A stretch of 64,000 nucleotides of DNA, taken from positions 93,477 to 157,476 of the forward strand of contig NZ_LMQB01000028.1 in assembly GCF_001424045.1 (NCBI RefSeq). Direction: 5' to 3'. A program made the position numbers and the translations under genes. Numbering within the stretch: the first letter of the stretch is position 1; the number at the start of each line of letters is the position of its first letter. The stretch comes from Rhizobium sp. Leaf371 (GTDB taxonomy: Bacteria; Pseudomonadota; Alphaproteobacteria; Rhizobiales; Rhizobiaceae). Below the pieces are notes generated by a model, which was given only the letters and a program-made list of their open reading frames with translations, searched no databases and was not told where the DNA came from. Below, piece after piece: positions 26,501 through 34,576 of this stretch.

Positions 26501-29500
26501 GCCGGCCTTGCCGGCGACGGCTGCCTTCCCTCGAACATTGTACATCTGTGGCTCGTGACCCGTGAGGACCGCTTCCGGCCCGGCTCGAACGTCTTCCATC
26601 GCAATCAGGAATGCGGGTTCGACAGTCTTCTGTTTCTGGCGCAGGCCCTCAGCGAGGGCGGCAGCACGTCCGACATCCACATGACGGTCGTCACCAACGG
26701 CATGCAGCGTGTGGGCCCCGAACCCGTGCCCTATCCGGAAAAGGCGACCGTCCTCGGACCGGGCCTTGTCATTCCCAAGGAGCTGAACGGTGTCACGGTC
26801 AAGCTCGTGGATGTTCAACTGCCCTTCGGGGAAACATCCGCGCCCAAGACGTTCTTTGGGCAGCCGCGCAAACCCGTGGCTGCCGACGCGCCGCCCGCCT
26901 TGCTTGTCGAGCAGTTGTGGGAAGACATTCTGGCGGCGCCGGCCTGCGAGACTGTCGCGTACCGGCAGCATCATCGCTGGTCGCGCGTCTACGAGAAGAT
27001 GTCGCTTGCGGCCGGCGAAGGGCTCGGCTCGGACTTCCGTCGCCGGGGCGTCTATTTCTTCACCGGAGGTCTCGGGGACATCGCCCTCGTTCTGGCCGGC
27101 GATCTCGCCGACCGCTATCAGGCCCGTATTGTTCTGACCGGACGGCTGGAGCTTCCGCCCCGGGAGACCTGGACCGATTATGACCGTCTTCACGGGCACG
27201 ACGCCATCCGGCGCGCGACCTCGGCGATCCGAAAGATCGAGCAACGCGGTGGCGAGGTTCTCTATATCAAGGCCGACGTCACCAATCCGGAGGAGATGAA
27301 GCAGGCGGTAAGCCTCGCGCTCGCCCGGTTCGGCGAGATCAACGGTGTCTTCCACGCGGCAGGCCTCGTGGACGATGCCCCGCTCCAGGTGAAATCCGAG
27401 GACAGCATCAAGCGCGTCCTGGCACCGAAACTGCTGGGAACCACCGTTCTGGACGACGTTTTCCGGGACGTGTCGCTCGATCTCGTCATTCTGTTCTCCT
27501 CGACCAGTACGGACACCGCTCCGGCCGGCCAGGTGGATTACGTCGCGGCAAACGCCTATCTCAACGCCTATGCGGAGAGCATGTCCGACATTTCCGGTCG
27601 CAGGACCCGCGCGATCCATTGGGGTATCTGGAACGATGTCGGGCTCGCCGCGCGCGCGGTGGGATCCGAAATGCGCGATCTCGATCTTATTCCGGTCGCC
27701 GGTCCGGCTGAGGGCCCGTGCTTCGAGGGATGGACCGAGGACGAGCAGGGCCGGCCGTGGCTGACGCTCGGTCTCAGCCCGCAAAGCCACTGGATGCTGG
27801 ACGAGCACCGCCTGACGAACGGCCAGGCCGTTCTTCCGGGAACGGGCTATATCGAGCTTATCCTTCAGGCGGCGCGCGAATACGGGCTTGCGCTGCAGCT
27901 CGACATTCGCGACCTCATGTTCCTGAAAGCGCTTCTGGTAGACGATCGCGCGCCGACGGAGCTTCGCGTTCGGCTCGCGCCGCGCACGGGCGGATACCGG
28001 GCGGTGGTGACGGCGAGGTCTTCCGCAGACCAGCCGTTCGAAACCTATGCAGAGGCCGTTCTGGTGACGCGATCGGGCGCCGTATCGCCCGTGCTGGACA
28101 TTCCCGGCCCCTCGATGGACGGCATGGTGCGCCAGGTGGCGCACCCCGGCGCCACGCTCGTCTCCGCACAGGCTGAGAACATTCGCTTCGGCCGGCGCTG
28201 GGACGTGCTGAAATCGCTGACGCTCGGAAGCCGGGAGGCCATCGCGGAACTCGAACTGGACGTCGCCTATCGGTTGAGCGACGCGCAGACATTGATGCAT
28301 CCCGCCCTGCTCGACATCGCCACCGGCTATGGGATGGCGCTGGTTGGAACGCCGGATCGCGCTGCTCGCCTCTGGGTGCCGATGACCTACGGCTTCATCA
28401 CCGTTCATAAACCTTTGCCGGCATCCATCGTCAGCCGGGTGCGCCTGTCGGACGTGAACGAATTCGGCGCGGGATATGCCGTCTTCGACGTCCTGATCAC
28501 CGAGCCTGACGGAGACCCCGTGCTGGAGATACGCCGCTTCGTCATGAAGCAGCTCGAGGATCGGACCATGCCGGCACCGGTGCGTCACGAGAGCGCGGTC
28601 GAAAACCCGGCCGCATCGCAAGGCCATCTGTCGCCCGCCTTGCTGCGGCTCAGGGTGCAGACGAGCCTCGGGATCATGAAGACGGAGGGTTTCGACGCTC
28701 TTTTGCGGGCGCTCGCGACGAATGAGATCCAGCCGGTCATCAGCTCGATCGACCTTCAACGCCTGCGCGAGAATGCGGCTGTTGCCGCGCGGAAGGACGC
28801 TCCCACCGAGAGCGGCTTCCAGAGGCCCGATGTCGACACCGGTTACGTCGCACCCCGCGATCCCGTGGAGGAAACCATCGCAGGATACTGGCGCGAGCTT
28901 CTGGGTGTCGCCCAGATCGGCGTGGACGACAACTTCTTCGAACTCGGCGGGCATTCGCTCATCGCGGTTCGCCTGTTTCGGATGATCAAGACGGGCTTCA
29001 GCGTCGATCTCCCTATTTCCGTTCTGTTCGAGGCGCCGACGATCGCCCGCTGCGCGGACATCGTCCGCGCGCAGATGAAGCCTGGAGAGACCGACGCTCC
29101 GGCGTCCGAAAGCGTCGACGCGCTTCCGGCCGCAAGGCCGCAATATGTCGTGGGGATGCATTCGGGTCCCGGCCGGAATGCGGGCCCGGGTCAGGCCGCA
29201 CAACCCCTTTTCATCTGTGCGGGCATGTTCGGCAACGTGCTCAATCTTCGTCACCTCGCCGCCATCCTCGGTGCGACGCGGCCGGTCTACGGGCTGCAGG
29301 CGAAGGGGCTGTTTGGCGATCAGGCGCCGCATGAATGCTTCAAGGAGGCGGCGCGCGATGCGATCGCCGAGATCCGCGCCGTCCAGCCGGCCGGTCCCTA
29401 TCTTCTCGCCGGTTATTCCGGCGGCGGACTGGCAGCGCTCGAAATTGCCCGGCAGTTGCAGGCGGCCGGTGAAACGGTGTCGCATGTGGTGATGCTGGAC

Positions 29501-30070
29501 ACGCCGCTGCCGACGCAACCCGGTCTTTCGGTTCGCGACAAGCTGCATATGAAGCTGCAGGATATCCGGCGGCACAAGGGAAGGTTCCTCACGACATGGC
29601 TCGGCGACCACGCCGCCTGGAAGCTGGAACAGCAGCGCAAGAAAGATGCGGAAGGGCAGGGGCTGCCGGCCGAGGCGTTCAACAACGAGCGGATCGAAAG
29701 CGCCTTCCGTCGCGCCTTGCTGCGCTACGAGCTGAACCGATATGACGGCTCGGTGACGCTGCTGCGCCCGAAGCCTGCCGTCCACTATGTGCTTCCCGGC
29801 CGCCGGCGTCTGAACGCGACGCGCGACACCATTCTCGACGACAATGGCTGGACACCCCATATCGACCGCCTGAGCGTCATAGAGGTGCCTGGGGATCACG
29901 ACAGCATGGTGCTCGAGCCCTATGTTCGCGTCCTTGCCGGACGGATGCGCGCCGCGATTTCAGAAGCCGAAGCCGGGACTGTCGGTGCGCAGGCAGGCAT
30001 CGCCGTTGCAGCCGAGCCTGTCGGCCCGGATGTGCGGCAGGCCGAACCCTTTGTCTCGCAGCTCGCATGA
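23537..30070 (+). CDS. Type I polyketide synthase: KS-AT-KR-DH-carrier-TE
   Basis: Single-module PKS of about 2177 residues. Order and key residues: KS (about 10-430; TACSTS Cys 184, ECHGTGT His 320, SNIGH); AT (about 535-850; GHSMGE Ser 631, later IAAHS in place of HAFH/YASH); KR (about 970-1370; GGLGDI near 1177, VDD of the B-type LDD region, Tyr 1335); DH (about 1415-1690; DEHRLTNG with His 1424, HPALLD); carrier (about 1770-1840; FFELGGHSL, Ser 1807, PCP-like); TE (about 1890-2140; GYSGGG Ser 1961, late GDHDS). KR before DH is unusual. An upstream in-frame GTG (23450) exists; ATG 23537 starts just before the KS. It would extend the NRPS-bound starter with one malonyl-type unit, reduce and dehydrate it, and release it. 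Confidence 0.92.
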   Translation: MLENSSQIGPCDIAIVGMALRVPGARTTAEFWQNLRNGVESVRTLSADDLAEAGEDPERIHHPNYVKRTADLPDMEMFDAEFFGMSPKDAAIMDPQHRQFLECAWEAMEDAGRTPDRETGPVGVFAGCGMGSYFYFNICSNRQLVDQVGMFLLRHTGNDKDFLATRASYLFDLHGPSINIQTACSTSLVAVHYACQSLINGESDMALAGGVTIEMPHRRGYMFNEGEILSPDGHCRPFDHRAAGTVFGSGAGVVVLRRLSDAISEGDIIHAVIKSTAVNNDGAGKSGYLAPSVEGQAEAIIEAQGLAGIDAASIQYVECHGTGTYLGDPIEIAALTQAFRQSTDRSGFCRVGSVKSNIGHLDTAAGVVGLIKVALSLKHGEMPPTLGFEKPNPSIDFAGSPFLVNDKLSKWPQVQGPRRGAVNSLGVGGTNAHAILEQAPIPVAAPGTQAGDHPLVLMLSSRHRKGLDRARAQLAAHLSGQPAQALADVAYTLFHGRRHFEHRLVVAVEGRDDAIATLSDPAPSRTFVHTPVEAVSGAVFLFPGGGAQHPGMARALYRANADFRAHVDEGLSYLTAAAASEVHHAWLAEEADPVSFLRPSVQLPAILIVEVAISRLWMSWGVMPKALIGHSMGENAAACVAGVLSYRDAVNLVRLRGELFDTVEAGGMLSVSLDAEDLVKLLPPTLDMASVNAPGLCVVSGRDADLEAFGAVLAQRGVDTSRIPINIAAHSRMLAPILGRFEAFLRTLVLRPPAIPVMSNRSGTWLTAREATDPLYWVGHLRSTVEFATGMAALAQDPGRIYIEVGPGRTLSSLAKAQGGIDANRVINTLPHASDLTDDRLHFHAALGRAWATGLPVTIDALWQDSAPRRVSLPTYAFEHKRYFIEPATQSAGRKDVALVKNADIADWGYRPAWKKSVSNFIDGAPTPSGPWLVFLDEAGLGRSLVDRLRTGGARVVTVTLADTFARRSADDYVLCAEMGRPGYDALIAGLAGDGCLPSNIVHLWLVTREDRFRPGSNVFHRNQECGFDSLLFLAQALSEGGSTSDIHMTVVTNGMQRVGPEPVPYPEKATVLGPGLVIPKELNGVTVKLVDVQLPFGETSAPKTFFGQPRKPVAADAPPALLVEQLWEDILAAPACETVAYRQHHRWSRVYEKMSLAAGEGLGSDFRRRGVYFFTGGLGDIALVLAGDLADRYQARIVLTGRLELPPRETWTDYDRLHGHDAIRRATSAIRKIEQRGGEVLYIKADVTNPEEMKQAVSLALARFGEINGVFHAAGLVDDAPLQVKSEDSIKRVLAPKLLGTTVLDDVFRDVSLDLVILFSSTSTDTAPAGQVDYVAANAYLNAYAESMSDISGRRTRAIHWGIWNDVGLAARAVGSEMRDLDLIPVAGPAEGPCFEGWTEDEQGRPWLTLGLSPQSHWMLDEHRLTNGQAVLPGTGYIELILQAAREYGLALQLDIRDLMFLKALLVDDRAPTELRVRLAPRTGGYRAVVTARSSADQPFETYAEAVLVTRSGAVSPVLDIPGPSMDGMVRQVAHPGATLVSAQAENIRFGRRWDVLKSLTLGSREAIAELELDVAYRLSDAQTLMHPALLDIATGYGMALVGTPDRAARLWVPMTYGFITVHKPLPASIVSRVRLSDVNEFGAGYAVFDVLITEPDGDPVLEIRRFVMKQLEDRTMPAPVRHESAVENPAASQGHLSPALLRLRVQTSLGIMKTEGFDALLRALATNEIQPVISSIDLQRLRENAAVAARKDAPTESGFQRPDVDTGYVAPRDPVEETIAGYWRELLGVAQIGVDDNFFELGGHSLIAVRLFRMIKTGFSVDLPISVLFEAPTIARCADIVRAQMKPGETDAPASESVDALPAARPQYVVGMHSGPGRNAGPGQAAQPLFICAGMFGNVLNLRHLAAILGATRPVYGLQAKGLFGDQAPHECFKEAARDAIAEIRAVQPAGPYLLAGYSGGGLAALEIARQLQAAGETVSHVVMLDTPLPTQPGLSVRDKLHMKLQDIRRHKGRFLTTWLGDHAAWKLEQQRKKDAEGQGLPAEAFNNERIESAFRRALLRYELNRYDGSVTLLRPKPAVHYVLPGRRRLNATRDTILDDNGWTPHIDRLSVIEVPGDHDSMVLEPYVRVLAGRMRAAISEAEAGTVGAQAGIAVAAEPVGPDVRQAEPFVSQLA

Positions 30071-30143
30071 GGTTCAGGAACGCGTCTTGCGCAAGGGTCC
30101 GTTACACCAGCTTGATTGAGGACAGCATGGAGGCTTCCGCGTC

Positions 30144-31583
30144 TTGACCGTTCCTCAAGCCATGGATGGAGCAGGCCCTTTCAGGCCGGCGAAACCACCC
30201 GCAGATCCAGCGACGACATCGCACCGCACCGGCTTCCGGGCCGTGGTCCTGCGCGCGAGCGGGTGGTCTATGGGCGGATACGTGCTCGGGCAGATCCTGC
30301 GGATTCTCTCGAACCTGGTCTTGACCCGGTTGCTCGTGCCTGAAGTCTTCGGCGTCATGGCCGTTGCGACGATGGTTCTCGTCGTCATCACGCTGCTGTC
30401 GGATGTCGGCCTTCGGCAGGCGGTGATCCAGAGCCCCAACGGCAATGTCCAGTCCTTCCTCGACACCGCCTGGACGCTTCAGATGGTCCGTGGCGTCCTG
30501 ATCTGGCTGATCTGCATCGGTGTCGGAATCGCCATCGATCAGGCCAATGTCTACGGGCTGACGACGGGCGGGGTGTACCAGTATCCGGATCTCTCCCTGA
30601 TCATCGGCGCTGTCGGCTTTGCCGCCGTCATCATGGGCTTCCAATCCACCAAGGCGATAACGCGCGCCCGCAACCTGGATCTGTCCCGACTGACGATCAT
30701 CGAGTTCATCGCGCTTGTCATCAGCCTCGTCGTCGCCATCCTGCTCTGCTGGGCGACGGGATCGATCTGGTCCTTCGTCATTTCCAGCTGGGTGAATGCC
30801 CTAGTGCTCACCGTCCTCAGCCACACCAGCCTGCCGGGCACCAACAATCGCGTCCATATCGACCGGAAGGCGCTGGGCGAGATGATGAGCTTCGGCCGGT
30901 GGATCATGCTCGCATCGACCTTCAGCGTGCTCGCGGCCAATGGCGACCGCCTTCTGCTGGCAGGCTGGGTGACGCCCACGGTGCTGGGCTTCTATGTCCT
31001 GGCGTTCAATCTCGTCGCGATGATCGAGGGCGCGGGCGGGCGGCTGTTCTCAGCCGTCGCAACACCGGCCCTCAGCCGGGTGGCGCGGGAAACCCCGGAG
31101 CAGATCCGCAAGGTCTACTATAACTTCCGCCTGCCCTTCGATCTCTTCTTCGTCGGCAGCGCCGGCGCCCTTTACGGCGGGGGCAGGGCGATCATCGATC
31201 TGCTCTACGATCATCGCTATGCCGAGGCGGGGTTGATTATCGAAATCCTGTCCTTCAGCCTGCTCGTCACCCGGTTCGGCGTCGCGTCGTCGGTCTATCT
31301 GGCGGCCGGCCGGCCGCAGAACCTGACGATCCTGAGCTTCGTCAAGACGGCGGCGCTCTTTACCCTCGTGCCGCTTGCCAATTGGTTGTTCGGCTTCGAA
31401 GGTGCATTGTGGGCGATTGCCCTGCACGGCGTTCTCACCCTGCCGATCCTTCTGTATTTCAACATTCGCTACCGGCTGAACAGCGTGAAGTTCGAGTGCG
31501 TGATCCTTCTGGCATGGCCGGTTGGCTATCTTGTCGGACACGCGTTCGAAATGCTGGTCAGGCACGTCTCCTTCGTGCTGTGA
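30144..31583 (+). CDS. Wzx-type polysaccharide flippase
   Basis: Integral membrane protein of 479 residues in the MOP/PST exporter family, with about 12 predicted helices. The first segment, WSMGGYVLGQILRILSNLVLTRLLVPEVFG, is the typical Wzx N-terminus. It flips the completed lipid-linked repeat unit across the inner membrane. The start is uncertain: TTG 30144 has GGAGG nine to ten bases upstream, while ATG 30162 lacks a clear site. It lies 73 bases after the PKS on the same strand. Because of that placement it could also export an NRPS-PKS lipid product, but the simpler reading is the flippase of the surrounding EPS locus. Confidence 0.87.
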   Translation: MTVPQAMDGAGPFRPAKPPADPATTSHRTGFRAVVLRASGWSMGGYVLGQILRILSNLVLTRLLVPEVFGVMAVATMVLVVITLLSDVGLRQAVIQSPNGNVQSFLDTAWTLQMVRGVLIWLICIGVGIAIDQANVYGLTTGGVYQYPDLSLIIGAVGFAAVIMGFQSTKAITRARNLDLSRLTIIEFIALVISLVVAILLCWATGSIWSFVISSWVNALVLTVLSHTSLPGTNNRVHIDRKALGEMMSFGRWIMLASTFSVLAANGDRLLLAGWVTPTVLGFYVLAFNLVAMIEGAGGRLFSAVATPALSRVARETPEQIRKVYYNFRLPFDLFFVGSAGALYGGGRAIIDLLYDHRYAEAGLIIEILSFSLLVTRFGVASSVYLAAGRPQNLTILSFVKTAALFTLVPLANWLFGFEGALWAIALHGVLTLPILLYFNIRYRLNSVKFECVILLAWPVGYLVGHAFEMLVRHVSFVL

Positions 31584-31739
31584 GCCCGGAACGCGCCCCT
31601 CGATCGTTCAGGCTTACGCCTTATGGCGGAGGGGTAACCCCGAGTCATCTACCTGAACGGTTAAGTTGTCGTGTGCCGGCGTACCCAATAACCTCTTAAC
31701 GGACGAGGGCGGGGGCTTAAAGCTGCCCACTCCGGGACA

Positions 31740-33290
31740 ATGGCCGCGCATGTCGGCCGACATGGGGCCAATATGCCGGAATATATCAAGGCGCTGATCT
31801 TTGTCGTCGTCGTCGCGATACCCGCCTTCATGGTCGGGCGGCGCGCGGTCAACGGGATGATCCCCGAGGCTGAATTTTCTCTCTGGCGCAATGTCTGGAT
31901 GGCGACCGTGGTCGTCGTCTTCACGTCGGGAAACTTCGTTCTCTTCTCGCTGTTCCTCGCCCTGCTCGCCATCGTCCTCCATCGCGATCCGACGAAGCCT
32001 GTCTACTTCTACGTGATGCTGCTGTTTGCGGCGCCGGCCATCGACATCACCGTCAGCCTGCCCGGCTTGATGAACAAGATTCTCGATTTCAACCCGGCCC
32101 GGATACTGGCGTTGGTCTTCCTGCTGCCGACGGCCATCGCGCTGATGCGCAAGGATCGTCCGGGCCCGATCAGCACGACGGACAAGCTGGTCATCCTCTT
32201 TGTCGGCCTCATCTGCGTGCTGGCGTTTCGCAGCGGCGACGTCACCGTCGGTATCCGCACCTGCGTGATCCATGTCCTCGATATCGTGCTGCCCTATTAC
32301 GTTTTCAGCCGGGCGCTGACGAGCTTGGACGATGTCCGTAAAGCCATGCTGGCGCTGGTGGTGGCGTCGCTGCCTCTGGCCTTGGCCGCGGTGGTCGAGA
32401 TGGGCAAGACCTGGCGCCTCTACAACAGCGTCATCGACCAGTGGGGCGTCCACCTGATCGCGCCCTACCTGTTCCGTGACGGCCAGCTGCGCGCCGCCGT
32501 CACCGCAATCGAGCCCATCGGTCTCGGTGTCGTCTTCGTTGCCGCGGGCGGATGCCTCCTCGCAACGATGCGCCATAGATTGTCCAGCGTCGTCGTGCTC
32601 GCGGCCCTCTGCATCATTCTCGCAGGCCTCTATGCGAGCGTCTCCCGTGGACCATGGCTCGGCTTTGCCATGGTGGTGTTGATTTCGATCACCATATCGA
32701 GACGTGGCCTCGTCAATCTGTCGGTGGCCTCCGTCGCGGGGTTGGTCGTGATTTCCGCACTGATGCTGACGCCAGCCGGGGAGCGGGTCTACCGGCTCTT
32801 GCCTTTCGTCGGTTCCGTCGACGTGGAGACCTCCGATTATCGCGTCATGCTGATGGAAAACTCCCTGATCGTCATCGAGCGATACCCGCTTTTCGGTTCG
32901 GACGACTATCTCGCGGAACCGGAGATGCAGAAGATGATCCAGGGGCAAGGCATCATCGACATCGTCAACTCCTACATCGCGCTGGCGCTGGGCTATGGCC
33001 TTGTCGGCCTGTTCCTGTTTGCCATGATCTTCGGCACGATCGTCTTTAATCTTCTGCGCGCGTGTTTTTCCGAAGAAACGCCTACCCTCAATATCAATGC
33101 ATTACTCGGCACGATGGTGGCGTTGCTGATCACCATCGGAACGACCAGCGGCGTATCCGTCATTCCCTATATATATTGGACGCTCGCAGGCATCAGCGTG
33201 GCCGTGTTCAGAATCCTCCGGTCGGAGAAGCGCGAGGACTGGACGGCAGCGGCCCCCTCTCGCATGCATATTCTCGGACAGTCGGTTTAG
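31740..33290 (+). CDS. O-antigen polymerase/ligase-like membrane protein (Wzy_C family)
   Basis: Multi-helix inner-membrane protein of about 516 residues. The motif ASVSRGPWLGFAM near 300-312 is characteristic of O-antigen ligase/Wzy proteins. A large periplasmic loop (about 340-415), with PLFGSDDYLAEPEM and then a helix pair, fits the same family. It probably polymerises the EPS repeat units in the periplasm. Met 12 (31773) is an alternative start that trims a non-hydrophobic leader. It follows the flippase by 156 bases. With the initiating transferase, flippase and Wzz-like gene, the Wzx/Wzy pathway is complete in this window. Confidence 0.85.
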   Translation: MAAHVGRHGANMPEYIKALIFVVVVAIPAFMVGRRAVNGMIPEAEFSLWRNVWMATVVVVFTSGNFVLFSLFLALLAIVLHRDPTKPVYFYVMLLFAAPAIDITVSLPGLMNKILDFNPARILALVFLLPTAIALMRKDRPGPISTTDKLVILFVGLICVLAFRSGDVTVGIRTCVIHVLDIVLPYYVFSRALTSLDDVRKAMLALVVASLPLALAAVVEMGKTWRLYNSVIDQWGVHLIAPYLFRDGQLRAAVTAIEPIGLGVVFVAAGGCLLATMRHRLSSVVVLAALCIILAGLYASVSRGPWLGFAMVVLISITISRRGLVNLSVASVAGLVVISALMLTPAGERVYRLLPFVGSVDVETSDYRVMLMENSLIVIERYPLFGSDDYLAEPEMQKMIQGQGIIDIVNSYIALALGYGLVGLFLFAMIFGTIVFNLLRACFSEETPTLNINALLGTMVALLITIGTTSGVSVIPYIYWTLAGISVAVFRILRSEKREDWTAAAPSRMHILGQSV

Positions 33291-33661
33291 CGTGCGGGGA
33301 CATGCTGCGGAATGACTCTTCGCTGCATGAAGGTTAGATGAATTCCAATCAAAATTCCGTGAAATCAAAAAAAGATTCTGCAAATGACAATACGATTCCG
33401 GCAAATTAAGAGGAAAAGCTGATGCCGCGTTGATTAAAATTGCTTTTATTCTGTAGGTTATGTGTTAAAGTCGGGATACTTGATTAAGAGGGGCAATAGA
33501 CGCCCGGGTTTCCGGATCTATACGTAAAAGCTCAGACTGCATACATATATTAATTCAGTAAAATCTAATTTATAGGTCAATGAGGCAATAATTGCTCGAC
33601 GGTAATCACATTGCCGCGAAGAGCAGGTAGCCAAGACTTATCCTCAGGGGGTTGCGTTAAG
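33291..33661. promoter_or_regulatory. AT-rich upstream region of the LuxR-type regulator
   Basis: This 371-base stretch is clearly more AT-rich than its neighbours and contains no convincing gene. The octamer TTGATTAA occurs twice in the same orientation, at 33430-33437 and 33480-33487, exactly 50 bases apart. AT-rich segments such as ATACATATATTAATT follow nearer the gene. It is the likely promoter and control region of the downstream regulator. Confidence 0.4.
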
Positions 33662-34423
33662 ATGAGTGATTTTGCGTCGGAGTACGTGAACAAAAGCGAT
33701 GCCTCTGCCCGTTCCAGCATGCGGGCCGATGGCCTGAGAAAGTCGCAGTCGAAAGATTCCTGCCTGTTGATTATCGACAGCCGGGCGCTCGATCGCGAAT
33801 GCCTGGCGAGAGCCTTGATCAGCAATGGTCTCGGTTCCGATTTCTGCGCGGTCGCGACGGTGGACCAGTGGCGCAAGGTGAAGGATCTTCATCCCCCGGT
33901 CAGCGCCATCCTGCTGAATGTCGGCGGTCGCAAGATGAGCGACGTGGCGACGATGAACGAGATTTCGCGGCTGACCGGCGAGTTCAAGTCGGTTCCCGTC
34001 GTCGTCCTCGCCGATTCCGATGATCTGACGCAGATCCTCAAGGCGCTCGAATACGGCGCAAGCGGCTATATTCCGACCTCGGTCGGGATCGACGTGTGCA
34101 TTGTCGCGATCGAACTCGCGATTGCCGGAGGTATCTTCGTGCCGGCGAGCAGCGTGATCTCCATCCGCCACCTCATCGACTCCGACGCGCAGGAGGCGCC
34201 GCGGGTCTCCGAAATGTTTACGCTTCGTCAGGCCGAGGTCGTGCAGGCCCTTCGGAAGGGCAAGGCGAACAAGATCATCGCCTATGAGCTCAATCTGCGG
34301 GAAAGCACCGTGAAGGTTCACATCCGCAACATCATGAAGAAGCTCAAGGCGACCAATCGCACGGAGGTCGCCTACAAGCTCAACGATCTCTTCCCCCGCG
34401 ACGCCCCGCGCACGGTGATGTGA
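33662..34423 (+). CDS. LuxR-family transcription regulator with pseudo-receiver domain
   Basis: NarL-like regulator of 253 residues. The N-terminal receiver-like domain covers about 35-150 (CLLIIDSRALDRECLARAL). The phosphoacceptor position in AILLNVGG is Asn 86 instead of Asp, and the conserved switch Lys in GASGYIPTS is Thr 139, so it cannot be phosphorylated in the normal way. The C-terminal LuxR HTH (FTLRQAEVVQALRKGKANK...STVKVHIRNIMKKL) is intact. ATG 33662 is chosen over an upstream in-frame ATG at 33611; AGGGGG lies about 11 bases before it. It sits between the polymerase and acyltransferase genes and probably controls the EPS locus, possibly sensing a ligand or partner protein. Confidence 0.85.
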   Translation: MSDFASEYVNKSDASARSSMRADGLRKSQSKDSCLLIIDSRALDRECLARALISNGLGSDFCAVATVDQWRKVKDLHPPVSAILLNVGGRKMSDVATMNEISRLTGEFKSVPVVVLADSDDLTQILKALEYGASGYIPTSVGIDVCIVAIELAIAGGIFVPASSVISIRHLIDSDAQEAPRVSEMFTLRQAEVVQALRKGKANKIIAYELNLRESTVKVHIRNIMKKLKATNRTEVAYKLNDLFPRDAPRTVM

Positions 34424-34576
34424 GACGACAGTACGGACGACCGATAGCTTGGGCCGACCTGATTGCGTCATCATTGGCGCTATAAGGTCGGCCTCAATCC
34501 ATCTGCCGGCACGTGCCCGGCACGTTTGACCGAGATAGGATCGAGACCGGTTGTCGGGAAACAGGACGGAAGCTGC

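Noticed and set aside
25634..29899. A 1421-codon open frame antisense to the PKS
   Set aside because: It has no recognisable domain and its composition is that of the complement of a high-GC coding sequence; the PKS frame has intact catalytic motifs throughout.
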